The position numbers and the translations under genes are program-made. Under the pieces are notes generated by a model. The model did not search any database and was not told the origin of the DNA. It saw only the letters and a program-made list of their open reading frames with translations. This document shows, one piece after another, positions 44,752-54,643 of a DNA stretch of 64,000 nt (position 1 is its first letter; the number at the start of each line of letters is the position of its first letter). The DNA is from Rhodocyclales bacterium (GTDB lineage: Bacteria; Pseudomonadota; Gammaproteobacteria; Burkholderiales; Rhodocyclaceae), in NCBI GenBank assembly GCA_016214145.1, contig JACRPA010000003.1, positions 333,401-397,400 on the forward strand, written 5' to 3'.

Positions 44752-47301
44752 CTACAGTTTTTCGACCGACACCTTGCCGGAGTAGTAGCACGCCAGCCCC
44801 GAGATCGGATCGGACACGTTCTCGATCAGCTCGTTGACGCTGTTGCGCTGGATGCGCTCGTCCGCCTTCGCCCAGCGCCCCTGCGCCCAGTGGCCGGCGT
44901 AGAAGGGCAGGAAGACGGTGTCCGGCCGCACGCCGGCGAAGACGCGCGCCGGCACGATCACCGAGCCGGTCTTGCTCTTGACGCGCACCTTGTCGCCGCT
45001 CTTGATGCCGAGCTTCGCGGCGGTCTCCGGATTGATCTCCATGAAGACGTCGCGCTTGCCGCCCTGGGTCGGCTGCGCCGTGGCGATGGCGTGCGCCAGG
45101 TTGCTCGAGCGGCCTTCGGCGGCCATCGGCAGCTTGGCGGTGATGAAGTGCAGGTCGCCGCTGCCGGAGTATTTCGGCTCGATCCACTGCGGGAAGCCGA
45201 CCCGGTCCTCGGCGATGCCGTGCTTCTCGTGGATGTAGTGGGCGTATTTCTCCTGCTCCATGTAGCCCGACTTGAACTCGAACTTGCCGGTCGGCGTCTT
45301 GAGGATCTTCTCCTTCACCTTGGCGGCATCCATCGGCAGGGAATGCGACTTGGTTTCCTTGTCCCATTCGAGGAATTCGCCGCGCACCTGGCGGTAGGCG
45401 ACCGGCTTCTTGTACCAGACGCCCTTGGCCTTGAAGGACTCGAAGTCGTTCACCCCGTTGTCGCCCGGTTTCTCGGCGAAGCCGGCGGCCATGGCCCTGA
45501 TGATGTTCTCGGTGTTGCCGACCTGCTTGTAGTAGTCTCCCATCGGCCCCTTGATGCGCTTGCCGATCTCGATGACGACGTCGCCGATGACCTTGGTGTC
45601 GTACACCGGCTTCACCGCCGGCGTGCGGATCATGGACATCGGCCAGCCCTGGAAGGAATAGGTGTCGGCCACCTGCAGCCGCTCCAGGTAGGTGTGGTCG
45701 GGCAGGATCAGGTCGGCGAACATGGCGTTCTCGCCCGGGTAGGGCGAGGTTTCAATGACGTAGAGGTCCTGCAGGGCCTGCTCCCACTTGTTGCATTCGG
45801 GCGAGGAGAAGATCGGCGCCGTCAGGTAGAACATGATGGTGTCGAGCTTGTAGGGGTCGCCCTTCATGTGGTACTCGCCGATGCGCTGGATCTGCGCGCT
45901 GGCCATCTTGTAGGTCTTGCCGACGCCGTCGATCTTGGGCTTTTTCCGGTCGTCCGACTTGGCATAGTCGTCCATGAAGTCGTCCGATTTGATGTCGAGC
46001 TTGCCCCACGGTGTCTTCGCCGTCTGGTGGAAGATGCCGCCTTCCGCCCACAGGCTGCCGACCAGCGCGTTGAGCGAATGGATGGCCATGCCGTTGTAGA
46101 CGCCGTTGGTGTGTGCCGTCGGTCCCCGCTCGAACAGCGCGATGGAGGGCTTCACCGTCGCCAGTTCGCGCGCCACGGCGGCGATTTCCTTCGCCGATAC
46201 GGTAGTGATCTTCTCCGCCCACTCCGGCGTGCGGTCCTTCAATTCGGCGTTCCACCACTCGATCAGGCCGTGCGTCCATTTCGCCTCGAAGACGGCGGGG
46301 TCGAGTTCCTTGCCGGCCTCGAACCTGTGCAGCGGGATGCGCGGCGCGTCCGGGTCCTTCGGCTGCACCACCGGCTTGAAGTCGCCGACGAACTTCCTGT
46401 CCCACAGTCCCTCGGTGAGGATGACGTGGGCCATCGCCAGCGCCATGGCGCCGTCGGTGCCCGGCTTGATCATGATCAGGCGGTCGGCGGCGGCGCCGGT
46501 GGTGGACATGTGCACGTCGACCACCGTGACCTTGGTCTTCGCCGCCTTGGTGCGCATGTGGCCCCACACCTGCATGTTGTAGTTATAGGGGCGGTAGGCT
46601 TCGAGAAAACCGGCGCCGAAGATCAGCAGGTTGTTGCAGTTGGCGTAGTCGTAGGCGCTGTAATCGTAGGTGCCCTCGGTGTAGAGCTTGGCCTTCTTCG
46701 AGCCGTCGGCGCAGGTGGAGGAGTGGCCGAGGCCGATGTTGGGCGAGCCGTAGAGCTTGCCAAAGCTGCCGAAGAGGCCGGCGTCGACGGCGCCCCAGCC
46801 GCGGCCGAAGAGCAGGGCGAAGCGGTGCGACTCGCCCTTGTCGCGCAGCGCGTTGAGGCGGTCGGCGACGGTCTGCAACGCTTCGTCCCAGGAAATCGGC
46901 ACGAACTTCGGATCCTCGTTGCGGCCCTTCTTCGGGTTGGTGCGTTTCATCGGCCCCCTGAAGCGGTCGGGGTCGTAGAGGAGATAGGTGCCGAGGTGGC
47001 CCTTCGGACACAGCTTGCCGTTGGAGAGCGGGTTGTCGAGCGTGCCGTAGATGGCGTGCACGCGGCCGTTGGTGGTGTACACGTCGATGCCGCAGCGCGC
47101 CGGGCACTGGTGGCAGAAGTTTTTCGTGATCACCGTCTCGCCGCCTTTCTCCGCGGCGGGCTGGGCATGCACCGTCGAGATGGTATTCAGCGCCCCGCTC
47201 TGTTCCAGCGTCAGGCCGGCGGCGCCGGCCGCGCCGGCGATGCCGGTCGCCTGCAGGAAGCGGCGGCGAGTGATTTTCGGATTCAACGTCGATTGGTCCA
47301 T
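44752..47301 (-). CDS. arxA: Arsenite oxidase-like molybdopterin catalytic subunit (ArxA-type)
   Basis: An 849-residue Tat-exported (RRRFLQ, residues 12-17) member of the ArrA/ArxA branch of DMSO reductases. The 4Fe-4S ligands are C63, C66, C70 and C98; C197 (HSSTCADGS) is the probable Mo ligand. Residues 166-170 are GRGWG, remembered as the motif that separates ArxA (anaerobic arsenite oxidases) from ArrA (arsenate reductases). C-terminal MopB domain is intact (INPETAAKLGIKSGDKVRV). ATG 47301 follows GAGGAGA. It would oxidise arsenite to arsenate and give electrons to the quinone pool; bidirectional action cannot be excluded. Neighbours complete an arx operon. Confidence 0.88.
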   Translation of the reverse strand: MDQSTLNPKITRRRFLQATGIAGAAGAAGLTLEQSGALNTISTVHAQPAAEKGGETVITKNFCHQCPARCGIDVYTTNGRVHAIYGTLDNPLSNGKLCPKGHLGTYLLYDPDRFRGPMKRTNPKKGRNEDPKFVPISWDEALQTVADRLNALRDKGESHRFALLFGRGWGAVDAGLFGSFGKLYGSPNIGLGHSSTCADGSKKAKLYTEGTYDYSAYDYANCNNLLIFGAGFLEAYRPYNYNMQVWGHMRTKAAKTKVTVVDVHMSTTGAAADRLIMIKPGTDGAMALAMAHVILTEGLWDRKFVGDFKPVVQPKDPDAPRIPLHRFEAGKELDPAVFEAKWTHGLIEWWNAELKDRTPEWAEKITTVSAKEIAAVARELATVKPSIALFERGPTAHTNGVYNGMAIHSLNALVGSLWAEGGIFHQTAKTPWGKLDIKSDDFMDDYAKSDDRKKPKIDGVGKTYKMASAQIQRIGEYHMKGDPYKLDTIMFYLTAPIFSSPECNKWEQALQDLYVIETSPYPGENAMFADLILPDHTYLERLQVADTYSFQGWPMSMIRTPAVKPVYDTKVIGDVVIEIGKRIKGPMGDYYKQVGNTENIIRAMAAGFAEKPGDNGVNDFESFKAKGVWYKKPVAYRQVRGEFLEWDKETKSHSLPMDAAKVKEKILKTPTGKFEFKSGYMEQEKYAHYIHEKHGIAEDRVGFPQWIEPKYSGSGDLHFITAKLPMAAEGRSSNLAHAIATAQPTQGGKRDVFMEINPETAAKLGIKSGDKVRVKSKTGSVIVPARVFAGVRPDTVFLPFYAGHWAQGRWAKADERIQRNSVNELIENVSDPISGLACYYSGKVSVEKL

Positions 47302-47326
47302 GGTCGGCTCTCCTCGTCTGGAAAGG

Positions 47327-48517
47327 TCATTCGGGTCTCGTTTGTGCACCTGCAATATGCGTGCCAAAGAGGTTTTGCGACATCTGCTGACTGCGTTTGC
47401 AGGCCGGGCAAAGCGTCGCGCCGCGCGCGGCGGCGAAGGGCGTCAGGCAGTTCCCGCAGCGCGCGAGCGGGAACCGCGTCAGGGTGTGCGCGGCGACGGA
47501 CTGGTCGGGCGCTCCGCTCGGCCGAACCTCGATGGCCTGCGCCGGACAGGCCTGCACGCACAGGCCGCAGGCGACGCAGTCGCGCGGCTCGAAGCCGATG
47601 CCGGCGTGGTCCTCGTCTTCATACGCATACAGCGCGCCGGTCGGGCACATGCCGGCGCAGACGCCGAGGTGATCGCAGTCCTTTTGCAAAGTCAGTCCCG
47701 GCAGCACGGCGGCGGGCAGGCGCGCGGATGTCTCGCCGGAGATGGATTCCATCGCCGCAAGCCAGCGCTCCCGCTTGGGCAGCGGAAAGCCGCTGCCCCG
47801 CCGTGGGCGCGGCGCAGCAGGGCGCGGCGCGGCCGGCAATGCGCCGGCCGCTTCCGCGGCGAAGCGGCGGAAGAAGTCGCGCCGGCCGATTTTTTCCTGC
47901 GTGGCCGGCTCGGGAATCGCCTCCGGCATGAGCAGCATGGGCAGGGGTTCGCTGACGAGTGAAATCCGCCCGGTTGCGTCTTGCCCGCAGGCGCGGAGGA
48001 TGCGGACGACTTCTTCAAGGGCGGGCAGAACAGGATGAGCGGAACCGCCCGCAAGACATTGGCCGCACCAGCCGCGGTCCACCAGATGAAGCGGTCTGTT
48101 GCCGGCGCTCGCCAGCCATTCCAGTATCTGTTCGATGCCGATGCCGCCGAGGCAGGGCACGCGCAGGGCGGTATGGCCGGTAAACGATGCACGCACTTTC
48201 CAGCATTCGATCCGCAGCGGCGCGTTACCGTCCGGTAACGTTCCGTCCTTGGGAAAGCCCCTGAGATAGAGCGCGCCGGTGGGACAGGCAGCCGCGCAGC
48301 GCCCGCAGCCAAGGCAACCGGCCACCAGTTCGGGGCCGGCTTCGCCCACCCTGACTGCGCCGGCCGGGCAGGCCTGGGCGCAGCGCTGGCAGGCGCTGGG
48401 CAGAGACCTTGCGGCAATGCAGGCCTCGGCGGCGAACGCGACGCGTCTATCCCCCGGCAACGGCAGGTAGCGGGCCGGCATGCTGCTTGCGATGGGCTGG
48501 GCGATGGGCATGTCCAT
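47327..48517 (-). CDS. Double ferredoxin preceding arxA (ArxB2-like), paralog of module A protein
   Basis: The 396-residue protein has an N-terminal ferredoxin pair (CQRCAQACP, CLGCGRCAAACP), a middle region with HLVDRGWCGQC and the basic-aromatic motif GRRDFFRR, then a second ferredoxin pair (CAGMCPTG and CVACGLCVQACP) and a terminal CGNC...CPAC zinc-ribbon-like pair. The layout is the same as 28830-29948. Arx operons often have an additional FeS gene before arxA. ATG 48517 is without a clear ribosome binding site; the following in-frame ATG (48511) is possible. Electron transfer or cluster delivery is likely. Confidence 0.85.
   Translation of the reverse strand: MDMPIAQPIASSMPARYLPLPGDRRVAFAAEACIAARSLPSACQRCAQACPAGAVRVGEAGPELVAGCLGCGRCAAACPTGALYLRGFPKDGTLPDGNAPLRIECWKVRASFTGHTALRVPCLGGIGIEQILEWLASAGNRPLHLVDRGWCGQCLAGGSAHPVLPALEEVVRILRACGQDATGRISLVSEPLPMLLMPEAIPEPATQEKIGRRDFFRRFAAEAAGALPAAPRPAAPRPRRGSGFPLPKRERWLAAMESISGETSARLPAAVLPGLTLQKDCDHLGVCAGMCPTGALYAYEDEDHAGIGFEPRDCVACGLCVQACPAQAIEVRPSGAPDQSVAAHTLTRFPLARCGNCLTPFAAARGATLCPACKRSQQMSQNLFGTHIAGAQTRPE
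48224..48239. promoter_or_regulatory. GTTAC-N6-GTAAC site within ferredoxin gene
   Basis: GTTAC-CGTCCG-GTAAC, identical in both half-sites to the intergenic copies at 48680 and 48721, but about 280 bp inside the first gene of module B. Confidence 0.55.
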
Positions 48518-48544
48518 GCGTTACTTGACCTCGAACAGGGAATT

Positions 48545-48559
48545 GCAGGATTCGCGCCA
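48545..48559 (-). promoter_or_regulatory. Candidate sigma-54 promoter of module B
   Basis: The minus strand reads TGGCGCG-AATC-CTGCA. GG (48558-48557) and GC (48546-48545) are 10 bases apart, but the boxes differ from consensus at two positions. The start would be near 48533, only about 16 bases before the ferredoxin ATG. Confidence 0.5.
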
Positions 48560-48679
48560 GACTCGGCAAAGTCCGCATGGACAGGGCGCCTCCGGCCGAT
48601 TTCCGAGTGAATCGATCAAACGATATGTGCCTGCGATTTGATCTGAATCAGACTGAAACCAGCTTCGGACGGGAGAATA

Positions 48680-48736
48680 GTTACCATCCGGTAACGCGGA
48701 GCCGATATGAATGCAAATTCGTTACCTGCAGGTAAC
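48680..48736. promoter_or_regulatory. Two perfect GTTAC-N6-GTAAC activator sites of module B
   Basis: GTTAC-CATCCG-GTAAC (48680-48695) and GTTAC-CTGCAG-GTAAC (48721-48736), 41 bp apart. The second overlaps the first codons of the PhnD-like gene, so the regulator may also affect that gene. They lie 120-180 bp upstream of the candidate sigma-54 promoter. Confidence 0.8.
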
Positions 48737-49600
48737 GCCAGGCGATTCCTGGCAGGTTTTTTGGTGTTCTGCGCCCTGGCGTTCGGTGCGGCGACGGGCG
48801 CGCTGGCCGCCGAACCGCAACGCAACACGCCGGTTCGCATCGGCCTGACGCCGGCCTTCCTGCACGACCAGCACGGCCTGATGGAGGAATGGCGCCGCTA
48901 TCTCGAAGCCAAACTGAAGCGGCCGGTGGTTTTCCTCCAGCGCGACAGCTATCGCGAAACCATGGACCTGCTGAGGCTGGAGAAGCTGGACTTCGCCTGG
49001 ATCTGCGACTACCCCTTCGTGCACCTGAAGAAGCAGGTGAAGCTGCTGGCGGTGCCGCTCTACCAGGGCCGGCCGTATTACCGCTCCTACTTCATCGTGC
49101 CGGCCTCCAACCCGCACACCACCTCGATCCTGCAATTGAAGAACATGGTGTTCGCCTATGCCGACCCGTATTCCAACACCGGCTACCTGGCGCCGCGCTA
49201 CGAGCTGTTCAAGGCGGGCGAGGACCCGGCGCGCTTCTTCGGCAAGACCTTCTTCACCTGGTCGCACCGCAAGGTGGTGGAGGCCGTCGCCTTCGGCCTG
49301 GCCAACGGCGGGGCGGTGGACAGCTACGTCTGGGATACGCTGGCGGTGGTGCAGCCCGATCTGACGGCGAAGACGCGCATCGTCTCGCGCTCGCCGGAAT
49401 ACGGCTTCCCGCCCTTCGTCGCCCATCGCTCGGTCGGCGACGACGAATTCCGCGTTTTCCAGAAAGTGCTGATCGGCATGACCACCGATCCGGCGGGCAA
49501 GGCCCTGCTCAAGCGCCTCAACCTGGACGGCTTCGCCACCAACGATCCAAAGCTCTACGACAGCGTGGCGCAGATGATGCGGGCCTTTGGCGAGGAATGA
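48707..49600 (+). CDS. arxX: Periplasmic PhnD/AioX-like sensor protein (ArxX-like, module B)
   Basis: A 297-residue periplasmic receptor of the phosphonate-binding family with a signal peptide (hydrophobic about 12-33, ALA-AEP). It is a paralog of the module A protein: both have RIGLTP.FL.DQ near the mature start, KLDFAWIC, and FFTW.HRKVVEAV. C100 (FAWICDYPFV) matches the cysteine required for arsenite sensing in AioX (from memory). It would hand an arsenite signal to the kinase. ATG 48707 has GGAG 6 bases upstream. A repeat-rich gap separates it from the kinase gene. Confidence 0.85.
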   Translation: MNANSLPAGNARRFLAGFLVFCALAFGAATGALAAEPQRNTPVRIGLTPAFLHDQHGLMEEWRRYLEAKLKRPVVFLQRDSYRETMDLLRLEKLDFAWICDYPFVHLKKQVKLLAVPLYQGRPYYRSYFIVPASNPHTTSILQLKNMVFAYADPYSNTGYLAPRYELFKAGEDPARFFGKTFFTWSHRKVVEAVAFGLANGGAVDSYVWDTLAVVQPDLTAKTRIVSRSPEYGFPPFVAHRSVGDDEFRVFQKVLIGMTTDPAGKALLKRLNLDGFATNDPKLYDSVAQMMRAFGEE

Positions 49601-49609
49601 GTGCCCCCG

Positions 49610-49755
49610 CCGGGCCGCCCCAAGGGGGCGCAACCAACAACATGGAGCGGGCGCACCCCGAGAGTACTTCTTCAGGGCGGCTTCGCCAGCCCTTCAGGGC
49701 GCAGCCCGCGAATGACCGTCACCCCCTTCCACGGGAAGGGGGTTGGGGGGAAGGT
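49610..49755. repeat. Clustered small repeats between receptor and kinase genes
   Basis: The gap holds GCCCCAAGGGGGC, then CACCCCGAGAGTACTTC with CAGGGCGG (the inverse of the 395-488 unit), CTTCGCC/CAGGGCGC, and CCCCCTTCC with GGAAGGGGG. These are pieces of palindromic repeat families, with no coding capacity. Confidence 0.7.
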
Positions 49756-49757
49756 AG

Positions 49758-51205
49758 ATGAATCGGCTCTTCGACCTCAGCTTCCGTTTCAAGCTGCCGC
49801 TGTGGGGCAGCTTCCTCATCGTCGCCACGGCGCTGGCGGTGTCCGGCGCGCTGATGCTGCGCGCCTACGACGATCTCAAGGAAGACCTGCTCATCAGTTC
49901 CAAGAGCCTCGGGCGCACGCTGTCGAAGTCGCTGTTCCGCGCCATGCTCCACGACGATGTCTGGCGCGCCTTCGAGCTGGTGCAGGCGCCGTTCCACGGC
50001 GAAGCCGGCGACAACCCGGTGCAGCCCGACGGCATCATCGTGCTGGATCGAAGCTACCGGATCGTGGTTTCCTCGCGGCCGACCGTGATGCCGATGCTGG
50101 CCGATTTCCGCCGTTTCGGCCCCGAGCAGGCGGCGCTGGCCGACGCCATCGAGGCGCTGCAGGGGCGCGATGCGCACACCGTCGAGCTGCCGGACGCCGG
50201 GCATCTCTATGTCGTGGTGCCCATCGCCGACGAGGCGGCGCTGCTCGGCGCGCTGGTCATTTCGCATTCGAAAAGCGCCTTCGTGCCGCGCTTCTGGCGC
50301 ACGGCGCAAAGCGGCGCGCTGATCGGCCTGCTGGTGCTGGCGGTGCTGCTGCCGGCGAACTGGTACTGGGGACGGCGCATGGCGGCGCCGCTGGTGAAAC
50401 TGGCCGATCATCTCGACGGCCTTGGCCAGGGCTTGCCGGAGGATCTCGATCCCGGCCTGTACGCCTACCGCGACGAGCTGGGCCGGCTGTTCCAGAGCTA
50501 CCGGCGCATGGTGCAGGAGCTGCGCGAGAAGGCGCAATTGGAGCGCCGGGTGGTGCAGACCGAGCGGCTGGCGGCGGTCGGCCGCCTGGCGGCGGGCATC
50601 GCCCACGAGATCAACAATCCGCTGGGCGGCATGCTCACCGCCATCGACACGCTGAAGTGCCATGCTGACGCCGATCCGCTTACGCTGAAAACCATCGACC
50701 TCATCGAGCGCGGCCTGGTGCAGGTGAAGGAGACGGTGGCCGCCCTGCTGGTCGAGGCGCGCCTGAAAAGCCGCGATCTGGCAAAACAGGATATCGAGGA
50801 CGTGCGCACACTCGTCGCCCCGGCATCGCACAGGAAGCGGCTGAAGACGGCCTGGTGCAATGACCTGCCGGATTCCCTGCCGCTGCCGGCCACCCTCGTA
50901 CGGCAGATATTCATCAACCTCCTGCTCAACGCCATCCAGGCGGCGAACGAGGACGGCGACGTCGGCTGCCTCATCGAGTTCGATGCGAACGAGCTGGCGA
51001 TCACCGTGACGAACGATGGCAGGCTGCTTACGACGGAGCAGATGGAGCATCTCTTCGAGCCCTTCTCGCCCCTGTCCGAAAGCGGCCACGGCCTCGGCCT
51101 GTGGGTCACCTACCAGATCGTGCACCAGCTCGGCGGGCGGATTTCCGCGAAGGTCAAGGAGAACCTCATGGTGTTTGAAGTACGCCTGCCTGTCGGAGCC
51201 GAAGC

Positions 51206-51209
<4 letters not shown>
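49758..51209 (+). CDS. arxS: Membrane histidine kinase (ArxS-like, module B)
   Basis: A 483-residue sensor kinase with membrane helices about 15-35 and 185-205, a periplasmic sensor domain, H283 in AAGIAHEINNPLGGML, and a histidine kinase ATPase domain (INLLLNAIQAA; GHGLGLWVTYQI). It differs from the module A kinase mainly in the periplasmic domain, as would be expected if each reads its own receptor. The stop overlaps the next gene by ATGA. Ribosome binding site GGGGAAGG precedes ATG 49758. Confidence 0.92.
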
Positions 51210-52536
<1,327 letters not shown>

Positions 52537-52537
<1 letters not shown>

Positions 52538-53748
52538 TGCAGCAGGCCCCGGGCGCAGACAACGCCGCTGGCCGAACCAACATCCCCCCGGCCATCTGGG
52601 CGCTCGGCTTCGTCAGCCTGCTGATGGACGTCTCTTCGGAGATCATCCACAGCCTGCTGCCGGTGTTCATGGTCACCGTCCTTGGCGCGAGCGCATTGAC
52701 AGTCGGATTGATCGAGGGCGCTGCCGAGGCCACCGCCCTGATCGTGAAAGTGTTCTCCGGTGTGCTCAGCGACTGGTGGGGCCGGCGCAAGCCGCTGACC
52801 CTGCTCGGCTACGGCCTGGGGGCGCTCTCCAAGCCGCTCTTCGCGCTGGCGACGGGCGCCGGCTTCGTTCTCGCCGCGCGGCTGATCGACCGCGTCGGCA
52901 AGGGCATCCGCGGCGCGCCGCGCGATGCGCTGGTGGCGGATCTCGCGCCGCCCGGGATCCGCGGGGCGGCCTTCGGCCTGCGCCAGTCGCTCGACACCGT
53001 CGGCGCCTTCCTCGGCCCCCTGCTCGCCATGGGATTGATGCTCGCCTGGGCGAACGATTTCCGCGCCGTGTTCTGGGTGGCGATCATTCCCGGCTTCCTC
53101 GCCGTGGCGCTGCTCGCCTTCGGCGTGCGCGAGCCGGAAAGTCAGCCGCGCCAACACGCCGTCAATCCGATCCGCCGCGACAACCTGCGCCGGCTCACCA
53201 GGCCTTACTGGTGGGTGGTGGCGATCGGCGCCGTGTTCACCCTGGCGCGTTTTTCCGAAGCCTTCCTCATCCTGTGCGCCCAGCAGGGCGGGCTGCCGAT
53301 CGCCTTCACGCCGCTGGTGCTGATCGGCATGAATGTCGTCTATGCGGCGGCGGCCTATCCCTTCGGCCGGCTCTCAGACGGCATGCGCCATGACCGGCTG
53401 CTCGCGCTGGGCCTGGCGGTGCTGGTCGCCGCGGATGTCGCCCTGGCGTACAGCAACCACTGGATCTGGGTGTGGGCCGGCATCACGCTGTGGGGTCTGC
53501 ACATGGGCATCACGCAGGGGCTGCTGGCAACGATGGTGGCCGATACCGCGCCGGCGGATCTGCGCGGCACCGCCTACGGCTTCTTCAATCTGGTGAGCGG
53601 CGTGGCGATGCTGTTCGCCAGCGTCCTGGCGGGGTTCCTCTGGGATGCCTTCGGCGCCGACCGGACCTTCATCGCCGGGGCCGTGTTCAGTGCGCTCGCG
53701 CTGGCGGCGATTCTGTTGCGCGGCGGCGGCGCGGCGGCGCAACCCTGA
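52537..53748 (+). CDS. MFS transporter
   Basis: A 403-residue inner-membrane protein with 12 hydrophobic helices and MFS motifs (GVLSDWWGRRKPLTLLGYG, here as SDWWGRRKPL, between helices 2 and 3; GKGIRGAPRDALVADLAP later, quoted as GKGIRGAPRD). Start is GTG 52537 overlapping the arxR stop (TAGTG), after GGAGGAAGGG. Coupling to arxR and position before the ars operon suggest export of an arsenic compound or uptake of a substrate, but no specific family (such as ArsJ) was recognised. Confidence 0.8.
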
Positions 53749-53766
53749 GGAGCGCCGGAGTCGTTC

Positions 53767-53796
53767 TTGCCAGCCGGCTAACAATTCTATTATTAT
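53767..53796 (+). promoter_or_regulatory. Promoter of ars operon
   Basis: TTGCCA (53767-53772) and TATTAT (53791-53796) with 18 bp between. Predicted transcription begins near the ATG at 53803, so the message would have a very short or no leader. The ArsR protein is expected to bind here. Confidence 0.45.
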
Positions 53797-53802
53797 GGAA
53801 AT

Positions 53803-54135
53803 ATGGAACTGAAACGGACGGTCGCGTGCCTGGCGGCGCTGGCGCAGGAAACGCGCCTGGCGATTTTCCGCCTGCTCGTCGAGGCCGGGCCGGAAGGGTT
53901 GTGCGCCGGCGATGTCGGCGGGAGGCTCGGCGTACCCGCAGCGACGCTGTCGTTTCACTTGGCGCAACTCGCCAATGCCGGTCTGGTGCGCGCGCGCCAG
54001 CAGAGCCGCTTCATCTTCTATTCCGCCGACTTCGAGGCGATGAACGGTATCGTCGCCTTCCTCACCGAGAACTGCTGCGGCGGAAAACCCTGTCCGCCGG
54101 CGAAGGCGAAGCGCCGCAAATCCGCCGTCTCCTGA
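53803..54135 (+). CDS. arsR: ArsR-family arsenite-responsive repressor
   Basis: A 110-residue winged-helix repressor. The helix-turn-helix is GVPAATLSFHLAQLANAGLV; quoted in part as PAATLSFHLAQL. Instead of the classic ELCVCDL site, it has C-terminal cysteines C91, C92 and C97 (ENCCGGKPC), the type seen in Acidithiobacillus ArsR, where three C-terminal cysteines bind As(III). It would release DNA upon arsenite. It leads an operon of arsenic genes. Confidence 0.9.
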   Translation: MELKRTVACLAALAQETRLAIFRLLVEAGPEGLCAGDVGGRLGVPAATLSFHLAQLANAGLVRARQQSRFIFYSADFEAMNGIVAFLTENCCGGKPCPPAKAKRRKSAVS

Positions 54136-54142
54136 ACCGATC

Positions 54143-54643
54143 ATGACGCAACGCACTTTCAACATCCTCGTCCTGTGCACCGGAAATTCCGCCCGCAGCA
54201 TCCTCGGCGAGGCGCTGTTCAATCATCTGGGCGCTGGCCGCGTGCGCGCCTTTTCCGCCGGCTCGAAGCCGACCGGGCGGGTGAATCCCGTCGCACTGGA
54301 AACGCTTGAGAGGCACGGCATTTCGCTGCCCGACGCGCGCAGCAAATCCTGGGACGAAATTGCCGTCTCGCCGGGACTGACTCTTGATTTCATCTTCACC
54401 GTCTGCGACAACGCGGCGAACGAAGCCTGCCCGGTGTGGCCGGGACACCCGGCGACGGCGCACTGGGGCATTCCCGATCCGGCGCATGTCGAGCCGCTGG
54501 AAGCGCGGCGCGCCGCTTTCGAAGAGGCTTACCAATCGCTCAAGCGGCGCGTCGAGGTCTTTCTTGCCCTGCCGCTTGAGACGATGATGGCGGAGGAAGC
54601 GAAGGCCGCGGCGCAACGGATTCACAGGGAGGCCGGACAATGA
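54143..54643 (+). CDS. arsC: Arsenate reductase, low-molecular-weight phosphatase type
   Basis: A 166-residue cytosolic enzyme reducing arsenate to arsenite. The P-loop is CTGNSARS (C12), with the second and third redox cysteines in VCDNAANEACPVWPG, the pattern of thioredoxin-coupled ArsC. The C-terminal helix (about 30 residues) is charged. A paralog lies at 60811. Stop overlaps acr3 by ATGA. Confidence 0.93.
   Translation: MTQRTFNILVLCTGNSARSILGEALFNHLGAGRVRAFSAGSKPTGRVNPVALETLERHGISLPDARSKSWDEIAVSPGLTLDFIFTVCDNAANEACPVWPGHPATAHWGIPDPAHVEPLEARRAAFEEAYQSLKRRVEVFLALPLETMMAEEAKAAAQRIHREAGQ

Noticed and set aside
44695..47931. 1078-codon plus-strand open frame opposite arxA
   Set aside because: Antisense shadow; no domain pattern, and arxA on the other strand has complete motifs.
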